64,000 bases of DNA from assembly GCA_963716245.1 (NCBI GenBank), contig OY970300.1, positions 806,001 to 870,000 of the forward strand. Reading direction: 5' to 3'. Under the pieces are notes generated by a model. It was not told where the DNA came from. It made no database searches and worked only from the letters and a program-made list of their open reading frames with translations. A program made the translations under genes and the position numbers. Below are positions 17,374-25,596 of the stretch, piece by piece (the stretch's first letter is position 1; each line of letters opens with the position of its first letter). Source of the stretch: VRUE01 sp963716245 (GTDB lineage Bacteria; Actinomycetota; Thermoleophilia; Solirubrobacterales; 70-9).

Positions 17374-18179
17374 GGGGCGGTCCAGTCGGGGTATCGCTTG
17401 GCCACCGGCGCGAGCGCGGCGATCGCCGCGGTGAGATCGCCGCGGCAGTGGGCACGGGCCGCCTCGCCGATCCGCTCGACGTCGTCTGGGTCGAGCGCCG
17501 GGTCGACCTTGCAGATCGCCGGCGTCCGTCCCTCGACCAGCTCGCTCATCAGGGGCCAGAATGCCCCTCGCGCCAGCAGCTGGCGGGCGAATTCATGCTC
17601 GGCGCCGCGCACGGCGAGCACGCGGACCGAGTCGTGGGCCGCGACCCGCTGGGCGTGGAAGACGTCGAGCAGGTCGTCCCAGGCGACGACCATCTCGACC
17701 CGGGTCTGGGGGGCGGCAGCGATGACGGGCTCGAGGTCGGCGACGTGGAGCTGGAGATCGGGGGCCGGTGCGCGCTCGGGGAGCTCGGGGTCGAGCAGCG
17801 TCTGGGGGCCTAGGGCAATCGTTCGCTCGGCGCCGATCAGACAGCCGAACAGGATCGCCGCGTAGCCGCCCATCGAGGAGCCGACCGTGAGAACCCGCTC
17901 GGCCCCGGCGCCGGCGATCTCCTCCTCGATCCGGCCGGCGATCTCGTCGACCGTGCCGCCGACGCCCGGAAGGCCGGCGTTGTACCAGCTGTCCGACAGG
18001 TCCCGGAGGAGGATCCTCGTCGCGTCGGGAAAGTGCCGGTCGAGGCCGAGGAAGTGGAAGCGGGTGGGGTATACGCCGCGGGCGCTGAACGCCACGATCG
18101 CCGTGTCCGAGCTGCCGCGGGTCGAGCGCAGCGCCGGCGGGCCCGCGGCGCCCTGTCGTCTCGGCACCGACCTAGCCAC
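17343..18179 (-). CDS. Alpha/beta-hydrolase-like protein (278 aa)
   Basis: VLTVGSSMGGYAAILFG (about residues 96-112) is a nucleophile elbow with GSSMGG. An aspartate (about 170, AWDDLLDVFHA) and a late HEF (about 195) could complete the triad. The N-terminus (TAIVAFSARGVYPTRFHFLG) resembles small hydrolases or acyltransferase-like proteins found among capsule genes. Overlaps the aminotransferase/GT gene by 8 bases and the downstream GT by 31. Possibly removes or transfers an acyl group on the glycan; substrate unknown. Confidence 0.6.
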   Translation of the reverse strand: MARSVPRRQGAAGPPALRSTRGSSDTAIVAFSARGVYPTRFHFLGLDRHFPDATRILLRDLSDSWYNAGLPGVGGTVDEIAGRIEEEIAGAGAERVLTVGSSMGGYAAILFGCLIGAERTIALGPQTLLDPELPERAPAPDLQLHVADLEPVIAAAPQTRVEMVVAWDDLLDVFHAQRVAAHDSVRVLAVRGAEHEFARQLLARGAFWPLMSELVEGRTPAICKVDPALDPDDVERIGEAARAHCRGDLTAAIAALAPVAKRYPDWTAPWLVETRRHS

Positions 18180-20115
18180 GTCCGGCCCGGGCGCTGCGCA
18201 GCACCTCGACGGCGTGGTCGGAGTGAAACGTGGCGACCGCGCGATCGAGGAAGTGGAAGCGGACCCCGGCCTCCCAGAGGCGCCGGACGAGGTTCTGGTC
18301 GCCGGCCTCGCTGAGGAAGCGGCAGGCCAGGTCGTACTTGAACTCGCGCAGCGCGGCGTTGTAGATAGCGGCTCCCATGCTGACCTGGGCCGGCGGTGGC
18401 CACGCCCCGAAGTCCTCGCCGCGGGGGGCGCCGGCTCGGTGCCGGCGCACGCGGCCGTAGGCGAGCTCGGCGCCGCTCTCGCGGGCCGCGCCCAACAGCA
18501 CCTCGAGGTGGTCGTCGTCCCACTCGTCGTCGTCGTCGAGTGGGGCGATCCAGCGCCCCCGTGCCAGGGTGGCTCCGAGGTTCATCCCGGGGATGCCTGC
18601 GATCGCGTAGCGCTGGAACGGCTCCTCCGGATAGGGACCGCGAACCGGCAGGTTGTGGAAGGAGATGCGCTCGTCGCCGAGCGCCGCGATCCTCTCGCCG
18701 GTGTCGTCGGTGCAGGCGTCGCCGACGACGATCAGCTCCCAGTTCGGGTAGGTCTGACGCCGCACCGAGGCGATCGCCCGCTCGACCACCAGCTCGGCCC
18801 GATTCCAGGTCGCGATGCGGCCGGTGATCAGCGGTTCGGACTCCGAATAGGCGAGCTGCCACTCCGGCGAGCGCCGCAGCTCGGCGAGGCGCTCGGGCCA
18901 GCGCGCGGCGCGCTCGTGCATCGACGCGGTCAGCCTCGCGGTCCGGCCCCGTGCCGGACCCGGCCCCGCGGCTTGGCGCGCGTGGCCGTTCGCGGGTCGC
19001 TCGCCGCCGTTGCCCGCGCGGACCGCGTCGACGATCAGCTCCAGCTCGCGGTCGTCGAGGTCGACGGCCATCGGGAGGCTGACGATCGAGTCCGCGAGCG
19101 CCTCGGTGGCGGCGAGCCCACCCTCGGCTGCGACTGCCCGGAACGCCGGCATGCGGTGCAGCGGCTCGTAGTAGGTGCGCAGCTCGACCGAGCCGCCCGC
19201 CGCCGCGAGGACCCGATCGCGACGGGCGCGGTCGCGCGCGCGGACGGGTACGAACTGCCAGGCGCCGTGCGCGCAGCCCTCCTGGGGCGTGACCTCGCCG
19301 TCGAGCGCGTCGAGGATGCGCCTCGCCCTCGTCCTGCGGGCGGCCAGCGAGTCGTCCAGCTCGTCGAGGGCGGCGAGGGCGGTCGCGGCGGCCTGCTCGC
19401 TCAGCTTGCCGTTGATACCGCGCTCGCTGGTCGCCTGCCGGCTCTCGTCGAAGCCGAAGTTCGAGAGGCGGCGAACTCGGTCCACCAGCTCGGGGTCCGC
19501 GCTGAACACGGCTCCGCCCTCGCCCGCGGCCAGCGGCTTGGTGGCGTGGAAGGAGACGACCTCGACGTCCCCCTGGCTCCCGATCGGCCGCCCGTCCTGC
19601 GCGACCGCGCCGAACCCCCCGGCCGAGTCGACCACGAGCGGCACCCCGTGCTCGTCGGCCAGCTCTCTCCAGCGCTCGCGGACGGCCGGGGGAGGGGGGG
19701 TGCCGAAGGCCGAGACGGCGACGATCGCAGCGACCGCGCCCCGCCGGCTCGCGAGTGCCGCCGCCAGCGCGTCCGGGTCGACGTGCCAGTGCGACGGCGC
19801 GACGTCGACGAAGACCGGCTCCAGCCCGTTCCACGCCGCGGCCTGTGCGGTCGCGGCGAAGGTGAACGAGGGCATCAGCGCGATCGACGCCGGTCCCGTC
19901 TCCCGTTCGCGCAGCGCCCGCAGGGCGAGGATCAGGCCCACGGTGGCGCTGGCCGTGGGCACGCAGGCGGCTCCGCCGATCGCTTCCAGCCGCGAGCGGA
20001 GCAGCTGCCAGCACGGGCCTTCGTTGGCAAAGCGGTGCTCGGCGCGCGAGGCCGCGAGATAGCGCTCGACGGCGTCGGGCTCCGGCAGCCTCGGCCGCTG
20101 GAACGGGACGATCAC
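18172..20115 (-). CDS. DegT/DnrJ/EryC1/StrS sugar aminotransferase fused to a GT2 glycosyltransferase (647 aa)
   Basis: Residues 1 to about 370 are a PLP-dependent nucleotide-sugar aminotransferase: MPSFTFAATAQAAAWNG, VVDSAGGFGA (Asp163) and SFHATKPLAAGEGG with the PLP lysine at about 193. Residues about 420-647 are a GT2 domain: RIATWNRAELVVERAI, IVVGDACTDDTGERI, APLDDDDEW. A linker of about 40 residues joins them. The enzyme would make an amino-deoxy sugar nucleotide and a transferase in the same chain could use it. Followed upstream in the same unit by a NeuD-type acyltransferase, which fits N-acylation of the amine. Confidence 0.82.
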   Translation of the reverse strand: MIVPFQRPRLPEPDAVERYLAASRAEHRFANEGPCWQLLRSRLEAIGGAACVPTASATVGLILALRALRERETGPASIALMPSFTFAATAQAAAWNGLEPVFVDVAPSHWHVDPDALAAALASRRGAVAAIVAVSAFGTPPPPAVRERWRELADEHGVPLVVDSAGGFGAVAQDGRPIGSQGDVEVVSFHATKPLAAGEGGAVFSADPELVDRVRRLSNFGFDESRQATSERGINGKLSEQAAATALAALDELDDSLAARRTRARRILDALDGEVTPQEGCAHGAWQFVPVRARDRARRDRVLAAAGGSVELRTYYEPLHRMPAFRAVAAEGGLAATEALADSIVSLPMAVDLDDRELELIVDAVRAGNGGERPANGHARQAAGPGPARGRTARLTASMHERAARWPERLAELRRSPEWQLAYSESEPLITGRIATWNRAELVVERAIASVRRQTYPNWELIVVGDACTDDTGERIAALGDERISFHNLPVRGPYPEEPFQRYAIAGIPGMNLGATLARGRWIAPLDDDDEWDDDHLEVLLGAARESGAELAYGRVRRHRAGAPRGEDFGAWPPPAQVSMGAAIYNAALREFKYDLACRFLSEAGDQNLVRRLWEAGVRFHFLDRAVATFHSDHAVEVLRSARAGRG

Positions 20116-20119
20116 GGCG

Positions 20120-20746
20120 CTAGGCGAGGACGCGCGCCGGGACGCCGGCCACGGTCACGCCCGGCTCGACCGATCCGGTCACCACCGCACCCGCCGCGAC
20201 GACTGCCCCCTCCTCGACCACCGCATCGGGCAACAGTACCGCCCCCGCACCCAGCTCGGCACCGGTGCATACCCGTGCCCTGCCGGCGAGCACCGCCCCC
20301 GGCCCGACGCTCGCCGCGGCCTCGACCCGCACGTCGTGGGTGAGGACGGCGCCGGCGTTGATCAGGGCCGCCTCGCCGACGCTGCTGTCCTCGCCGACCA
20401 GCGCACCGCGCAGCACGACCGCGCCGGGGCCGATCGTCGCCGAGTCGTCGATCCGCGCGTCCGGGTCGACGAGCGTGAGCAGGTCGAGCCCCGCCGCTCG
20501 GATCGGCGCGACCAGCGCGCGGCGGCCGGGTCCGCTGCCGAAGCCGAGCGCGACCGCCTCGGCGCCGAGCTCGCGCAGCCGGGGCAGCGCATCGACCCCG
20601 CCGGCGAGCGGCAGCCCGAACGCCTCGCGCTCGGCGGAGAAGTCGTCGAGCACGGCGACGCACTCGAACCCGAGTCGCCGCGCCAGCCCCATGCACACCT
20701 TTGCGTGTCCGTCCCGCCTGGACCCGTACATCGCGAAGCGCTTCAC
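20120..20746 (-). CDS. NeuD/PglD-type sugar O/N-acyltransferase (208 aa)
   Basis: An N-terminal Rossmann-like half (KRFAMYGSRRDGHAKV, about 1-95) is followed by hexapeptide repeats forming a left-handed beta helix (IGPGAVVLRG, INAGAVLTHDV, VGPGAVLAG, and so on). LINAGAVLTHD corresponds to the site where PglD/NeuD enzymes use His and Asp. It lies 5 bases from the aminotransferase gene, so it likely N-acetylates the amino sugar made there. The GTG at 20746 gives the family-like N-terminus; a GTG at 20773 is also possible. First gene of the minus-strand unit; divergent from 20791. Confidence 0.75.
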   Translation of the reverse strand: MKRFAMYGSRRDGHAKVCMGLARRLGFECVAVLDDFSAEREAFGLPLAGGVDALPRLRELGAEAVALGFGSGPGRRALVAPIRAAGLDLLTLVDPDARIDDSATIGPGAVVLRGALVGEDSSVGEAALINAGAVLTHDVRVEAAASVGPGAVLAGRARVCTGAELGAGAVLLPDAVVEEGAVVAAGAVVTGSVEPGVTVAGVPARVLA

Positions 20747-20790
20747 GCTCAGAGCGTAACCGCGGCCGACCACTCCGCGATACTTCCGGC

Positions 20791-21591
20791 ATGCGGGGGA
20801 GCGACAGCCGTCCGATCGTGGTCGGTGGGTGTTACCGGTCGGGGACGTCGCTGGTCAGGCGCATCCTCGACTCGCATCCGGAGATCCACTGTGGGCCGGA
20901 GGTGAAGTTCTTCCGCGACTTCTACGCCGACTACCTGGGCGTGGAGGACCCGATTGCCCACCTGCGCTTCATGGTCACCGCCCGCTCGCTGCTCGGCGAG
21001 GACGAGCTGCTGGAGGTGCTCGGCGCGGCCTTCGTCGAGATGCACGAGCGAGCCGCGCGGAGCGCCGGGAAGCGACGCTGGGCCGACAAGGTGCCCGAGA
21101 ACGCCGTCTTCCTCGACCGCTGGCAGCGCCTGCTCGGCGACGAGTGGGTCTTCCTGCACGTCGTGCGCAACCCGCTCGACACGCTCGCCTCGATCGAGGA
21201 GTCGGGCTTCCCGCGGTCGATCCCCGCCGGGCTGGACGAGCGCATCGACCTGTACGTCGAGTACGCGGAGGCCGGCCTGCGGTTCGAGGCCGAGCACCCC
21301 GACCGCTACGTTCGCCTGGTCTACGAGGACCTGGTCCGCGCTCCCGAGCCGACCGTGCGCGAGCTGATGGCTGCGCTGGGCGAGGGCTTCCACCCGCATC
21401 AGCTGGCGATCAACGAGTCGGCCCACCAGGCCGGGCTGGAGGACCCGAAGGTCTCCGCCACCTCGGAGATCCACCGCGACGGCGTCGGCCGCTGGCGGCA
21501 GCTGCTGGACGCCGAGGCGGCGGAGGAGATCGCCCGGCGGACGGACGGCGTCTGGGGCCGGCTCGACCCGCAGGCACGCCAGACGCGGTGA
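20791..21591 (+). CDS. Sulfotransferase (266 aa)
   Basis: VGGCYRSGTSLVRRILDSHP (about residues 11-30) is the 5'-phosphosulfate loop of the Sulfotransfer_1/3 families. FLHVVRNPLDTLAS is the 3'-phosphate-binding strand, and RLVYEDLVRAP and DGVGRWRQLL are further family features. ATG at 20791 follows a short gap after the divergent acyltransferase start. Its stop overlaps the GTG of the next gene (GTGA), so the pair is coupled. Predicted to sulfate a glycan using PAPS. Confidence 0.82.
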   Translation: MRGSDSRPIVVGGCYRSGTSLVRRILDSHPEIHCGPEVKFFRDFYADYLGVEDPIAHLRFMVTARSLLGEDELLEVLGAAFVEMHERAARSAGKRRWADKVPENAVFLDRWQRLLGDEWVFLHVVRNPLDTLASIEESGFPRSIPAGLDERIDLYVEYAEAGLRFEAEHPDRYVRLVYEDLVRAPEPTVRELMAALGEGFHPHQLAINESAHQAGLEDPKVSATSEIHRDGVGRWRQLLDAEAAEEIARRTDGVWGRLDPQARQTR

Positions 21592-22367
21592 TCGTCCAGT
21601 ACTGGCACAGCGAGCCGCCGGCCGAGGTCGCCGCGGCCTTCGCCTCCTTCGACGAGCACAACCCCGGGCTCGAGCACGCGGTATTCGACGAGCCGAGGGC
21701 CGCCGCGTTCGTCGAGGAGCATCTCTCGCCGCGCGAGGCGGCCGCCTTCCGGGCCTGCGCGGTGCCGGCGATGCAGGCCGACTACTTCCGCTACTGCGCG
21801 ATCCACGCGCTCGGCGGCCTCTACGTCGACGCCGACTTCGAGTGCGTCGCCGACCTGCGCCCGCTGCTCGACCGTCCCGGCGGCATCGTGTTCGGTCGCC
21901 AGGGCCCGCTCACGGCCCCGATCGCCGCCGTCTTCGAGTTCCCCCGCGAGGTCGGGGAGTACCGCGCCGTCAGCAACGACCTGTTCGCCTTCGCGGAGCC
22001 GGGCCACCCGCTGCTGGCCACCGCGATCGAGGTCGCGACCGCGAACGTCGAGCGGCGCGTCGCCGACGGGCCGAAGGGCGTCTGGGTGACGACCGGGCCG
22101 GGGATCTTCACCTCGCTGTACCTGCTCGCCAGGCTCGGCTCGGTGGACGCCTTCCTCGACTACTGCGCCGGCAGCATCCTCGCTCCGTCGGCTCCGCTCA
22201 CTGGCGAGATCGTCGGCGATGCGACTGCCGCCGCGTCGCTGTTCGAGGGGGTCGAGCTGCGCCCTCGGCGCGATCGCCGCGCCTGGGTGCGGCCCGTGGA
22301 GCTGCCGAGGCCCACCAGGGGAAGGGAGGTGTACTGGCCGGAAGCCACCGGGAGCATCTTCAGGTAA
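21588..22367 (+). CDS. DXD-type glycosyltransferase (259 aa)
   Basis: Member of the Gly_transf_sug (GT32-like) family: VIVQYWHSEPPAEV at the N-terminus, AVPAMQADYFRYCAIHALGG then LYVDADFEC with the DAD metal/sugar-nucleotide motif near residues 85-87, and a C-terminal EVYWPEATGSIFR. Three close paralogues lie at 24806, 27494 and 37052. GTG start at 21588 overlaps the sulfotransferase stop. The recurrent sulfotransferase/DXD-GT pairing suggests transfer of a sugar that is then sulfated; that link is inference. Confidence 0.8.
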   Translation: MIVQYWHSEPPAEVAAAFASFDEHNPGLEHAVFDEPRAAAFVEEHLSPREAAAFRACAVPAMQADYFRYCAIHALGGLYVDADFECVADLRPLLDRPGGIVFGRQGPLTAPIAAVFEFPREVGEYRAVSNDLFAFAEPGHPLLATAIEVATANVERRVADGPKGVWVTTGPGIFTSLYLLARLGSVDAFLDYCAGSILAPSAPLTGEIVGDATAAASLFEGVELRPRRDRRAWVRPVELPRPTRGREVYWPEATGSIFR

Positions 22368-22396
22368 TTCACGAGTCTCAGCGTAAGATTCCCTGA

Positions 22397-23131
22397 GTGT
22401 CGGGGTCCGAGCAGAGACTGGCACCGCCGGGTTTCAACGTGCACGACGGGGACGCGGCACTTCCGCCTCCGAGCCGCACGGCCCGCCTCAAGCTGCTGCT
22501 GCAGGGACGCCCTTCGATCGTCCACCGGGGCAGCGGCGCCCGGCCCGAGATCGCGCTCACGTTCGACGACGGCCCCTCCGAGTGGACGCGCGAGATCGCC
22601 GCCGCCTTCGAGGCGCACGGCTGTCAGGCGACCTTCTTCCTGCGCGGCGCCGCCGTGGCCGAGCGTCCCGAGGCCGTCGCCGAGCTGGCCGCCGCCGGTC
22701 ACGAGCTCGGCAACCACCTCTGGAGCCACGCCGATCCGACGACCCAGGAACCGGACGAGATCCGCGCCGAGATCCGCCGCACGGCCGCCGCGATCCGCGC
22801 CGCCGCCGGTCCCCGGCCGCGGCTGGTTCGCCCCCCCTATGCGAAGGCGCCCGAGCGGGTCGCCGAGGCCGCCCGGAGGACCGGGACGCGCGCGATCGTC
22901 CTGCGCTCGATCGGTTCCGCCGACTGGGCGGCCGAGGGGCCGGAGGAGATCGTCGAGCCCGTGCTCGACCATTCCAGCCCCGGCGCGATCGTCTGCATGC
23001 ACGACGGCATATCGCCCGACGAGCGCGACAGCGACAGTCGCGAGCCGACCGCCGCTGCGGTCAGGCAATTGGTCCCCGCCCTCCTCGAACGCGGCCTGCG
23101 CCCCGTCACCGTTTCCGCGCTGATCTCGTGA
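22397..23131 (+). CDS. Polysaccharide deacetylase, NodB/CE4 family (244 aa)
   Basis: EIALTFDDGPSEWT gives the catalytic Asp-Asp pair; GHELGNHLWSHADP supplies the two metal-binding His (HxxxH); LVRPPYAK is motif 3; and IVCMHDG is the late motif with its His. No signal peptide, so it may act inside the cell or on lipid-linked intermediates. GTG start at 22397, 29 bases after the GT stop. Would remove N-acetyl groups from an amino sugar in the glycan, creating free amines that can be sulfated; the last step is speculation. Confidence 0.82.
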   Translation: MSGSEQRLAPPGFNVHDGDAALPPPSRTARLKLLLQGRPSIVHRGSGARPEIALTFDDGPSEWTREIAAAFEAHGCQATFFLRGAAVAERPEAVAELAAAGHELGNHLWSHADPTTQEPDEIRAEIRRTAAAIRAAAGPRPRLVRPPYAKAPERVAEAARRTGTRAIVLRSIGSADWAAEGPEEIVEPVLDHSSPGAIVCMHDGISPDERDSDSREPTAAAVRQLVPALLERGLRPVTVSALIS

Positions 23132-23155
23132 CGCAGGGCGGCGCGTCGGCGTCCC

Positions 23156-23974
23156 TCATCCCGTCCCCTTGTGGATGGTCAGGCTTCCATCCGGGCGCAG
23201 CTCCACGACCTTGCCGCTGACGCGCTCCAGCCGGTCGAGGTCGTGCTTGATCAGCACCTGCCTGATGAAGTCGCCTCGCCAGCGCAGGCGGCGATAGTCC
23301 GGTTGCAGCTGTCTCGGCTGGTGATCGACCGTCGTCTCCGGCGAGTAGAGGACCTTGAACGGCGTCTCCTGGAAGCGCAGGAAGAAGTCGATGTGCTCGC
23401 CGGCGATCTTCAGCGCCGGGTCCCAGCGGATCCGCTCGAACACCTCGGCGCGGAATAGGACGAAGTTCGGCACGCAGTCGACCCGCATGAACCGCAGGTC
23501 GTGCTGCTCCTCCTCCGGCCCCCTCGCGGGTAGTTGGCGCAGGGTTTTCCCTTCACGCACCAGCATCGTGCCCCTGTGAGGGATGCGACCGTCGCGCCCG
23601 ACTCCGCCACCGACCGCGCCGGCCTCGGGGACGGCCTCGAGCAGTCGCGCCAGGGCGGCGGCGTCGGTCCGCCTCGTGAACCGGAAGTCGTCGTCGAGGA
23701 TCAGCTTGTACTTCTCCGGCGTCGATTCGACCAAGTGGTTCCGCGCGGCGGAGAGCCCGCAGTCGAACGGCAGGCGGTGAAGCTCGGGGCGACGCCGCAG
23801 GCCGGACTCCAGCAGGCGCGACGCGAGGGCGTCGTAGCTCGCGGCGTCGACGTCGCGGCTCTGATCGGCGATGTAGACCGGGGCATCCGGCTGGTGCTCG
23901 GCGATCGAGAGGAGCATGGCCTCCAGCGCGGCGGGCCGCTCCATCGTCGTGATGCAGAACGCGATGTCGCTCAT
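23156..23974 (-). CDS. Family 2-like glycosyltransferase (272 aa)
   Basis: AFCITTMERPAALEAML opens a GT-A fold; GLSAARNHLVEST and KLILDDDFRF provide the DDD (DXD) site near residues 97-99; KIAGEHIDFFLRF resembles the catalytic region of B4GALNT/GT2-like N-acetylhexosaminyltransferases. ATGA overlap with the upstream gene (23971-23974). C-terminus ends with a short basic region. Donor unknown. Confidence 0.72.
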   Translation of the reverse strand: MSDIAFCITTMERPAALEAMLLSIAEHQPDAPVYIADQSRDVDAASYDALASRLLESGLRRRPELHRLPFDCGLSAARNHLVESTPEKYKLILDDDFRFTRRTDAAALARLLEAVPEAGAVGGGVGRDGRIPHRGTMLVREGKTLRQLPARGPEEEQHDLRFMRVDCVPNFVLFRAEVFERIRWDPALKIAGEHIDFFLRFQETPFKVLYSPETTVDHQPRQLQPDYRRLRWRGDFIRQVLIKHDLDRLERVSGKVVELRPDGSLTIHKGTG

Positions 23975-24801
23975 CGCCGGTCTGACCCCGCGAGCCGCTC
24001 GAGCTCGCGCGGGTCCAGGCAGTGCGTCGTGCGCGGTTCGCTGAAGTCGAGGTCCTCGTCGGAGCGCGTCAGGCGCAGTTCCGATGAGCTCGGCAACCGG
24101 ATCTCGTCCGGAGCGATCGTCGCCCGCCAGCCGTGCCAGCCACCCCGCACCTCGTCGGGATGGTAATTGCGCTCGACGTACTTCTCGATCGCGTGCGGCA
24201 CGCTGAGGAACAGGTAGTGCTTGAACGGGAAGCGCTGCGGATACGGACGCAGGCCCGGAAAGCTCGCCCGATGACCCCCCGAGCTCGCCAGCTCGACCTG
24301 CGGCGCTGCCCTCCAGGCCGTCAACCGGTGGACCGGATGCGGGGCGAACGGATAGTAAGTGCGCAGGGTGTCCCTAAAGGCGGGATGGTCATGGTCGGGT
24401 TCCTCGTGAGTCGGGACAAAGGTCGCCTCGCAGAAGTCGACCGCATTGAACCCCTCGCGCTCGACAGTCTCCAGGGCCTGCGCCAGGGTCTGCCCGCGGT
24501 TCGGCGGCAGGCGCACCTCGTCGGGGTCGAGGTGCAGGAACCAGTCCGCCTCCAGCTCACCCGCCAGCTCCTCCTTGCGCCGCAGCACGGCGCGCCAGTC
24601 GTACACGCTCTCCTCGCCACGGGCCAGCTCCTCGATCCCGACCAGGTTGCGGCCGAGCCACCGTTCCGCGCGCGCGACCGTCTCGTCGGTGGAGCCGTTG
24701 TCGACCAGATAGGCGTCGACGCCGTGTTGCTCGAGATGCTCGAGGCAGGGATCGATGAAGCGACGCTCGTTGTAGGCGGCGAGGATCGCTATGACGCGCA
24801 T
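23971..24801 (-). CDS. Glycosyltransferase family 2-like protein (276 aa)
   Basis: MRVIAILAAYNERRFIDPCL begins a GT-A fold, with YLVDNGSTDETV and WFLHLDPDEVRLPP (DPD) as the nucleotide-sugar site, as in glycosyltransferases of the KdtX/WaaE-like branch. The ATG at 24801 has AGGAG overlapping the end of the upstream gene, which decides it over longer readings. Second gene of a three-gene minus unit (25552 to 23156). Confidence 0.75.
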   Translation of the reverse strand: MRVIAILAAYNERRFIDPCLEHLEQHGVDAYLVDNGSTDETVARAERWLGRNLVGIEELARGEESVYDWRAVLRRKEELAGELEADWFLHLDPDEVRLPPNRGQTLAQALETVEREGFNAVDFCEATFVPTHEEPDHDHPAFRDTLRTYYPFAPHPVHRLTAWRAAPQVELASSGGHRASFPGLRPYPQRFPFKHYLFLSVPHAIEKYVERNYHPDEVRGGWHGWRATIAPDEIRLPSSSELRLTRSDEDLDFSEPRTTHCLDPRELERLAGSDRR

Positions 24802-24805
24802 TCGC

Positions 24806-25552
24806 TCACTCCTGGACCTTCCAGCCGCGCCAGTTCGACCAGTGCCGATCGGCCCGCTTGTAGCGGAGCGGCCGCGGTGGATCGCCGATCCACTCTGTGG
24901 CGAGCGCGAATGGCTCGATGCGTACGCCCTGGAAGGCCTCATCGATCCGCGCGTAGTCGCCGACCGTCGCGAAGAGACGCTCGGCGCGCCGCGGTTCGCC
25001 CCTGGCGGCCTGGCGAGCGGCGTCGAAGGATCCGAGCTGGTGGAGTGCCAACAGGCTGGTCAGCACCCACGGCCCGGTGATTGCGTTGACCGCTCGCGGG
25101 ATCCGCCGCTCGATATTCGCGCCGGCGACGTCGATCGCCAACCGCAGGAGGGGGTGGCCGGCTCTCTTGAACACGAGGAAGCTGTTGACGAGGTTCCCCC
25201 GGGGACTCTTCTGGAACAGGAGACCTTCCTCGGTTGTGTCGATCAGTCCCACGAGGGGACGCAGGCAGTGGAAGTCGGCATCGACGTAGATGCCGCCGAG
25301 GGCGAGGACTGCGCAATAGCGGAAGTAGTCGGCTTGCATCGCGGGCACGGCGCAAGCCTGGAAGGCGGCCAGCTCCCTTGCCGTGTAGCGCTCGCCGATG
25401 AAGCGCTCTGCCTCCGCCCGCGAGAACACCCTGTGATCGAGATCGGGGTTGCGGTCCCGAAAGGTCGCGATCAGCTCGGCGACTTCGGTGGGGATCTCCT
25501 CGCTGTCCCAGTACTGGATCAGCGGCACCCGACTGTCGCCGCCCCGGCCCAT
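24806..25552 (-). CDS. DXD-type glycosyltransferase (248 aa)
   Basis: Paralogue of 21588 and 37052. VPLIQYWDSEEIPTEV leads; AVPAMQADYFRYCAVLALGG is followed by IYVDADFHC, with the intact DAD motif; KRADRHWSNWRGW ends the chain. ATG 25552 is preferred because it matches the N-terminal spacing of its paralogues; an in-frame start at 25594 would leave almost no room before the divergent gene at 25597. First gene of a minus-strand GT trio. Confidence 0.78.
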   Translation of the reverse strand: MGRGGDSRVPLIQYWDSEEIPTEVAELIATFRDRNPDLDHRVFSRAEAERFIGERYTARELAAFQACAVPAMQADYFRYCAVLALGGIYVDADFHCLRPLVGLIDTTEEGLLFQKSPRGNLVNSFLVFKRAGHPLLRLAIDVAGANIERRIPRAVNAITGPWVLTSLLALHQLGSFDAARQAARGEPRRAERLFATVGDYARIDEAFQGVRIEPFALATEWIGDPPRPLRYKRADRHWSNWRGWKVQE

Positions 25553-25596
25553 CGCCGGATCGTAACCGGCTATCCGTCGGGCTATAGTCGGCACCG

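Noticed and set aside
17887..20343. Plus-strand open frame of 818 codons opposite the aminotransferase fusion
   Set aside because: Antisense shadow; the minus strand carries the PLP lysine and GT2 motifs.
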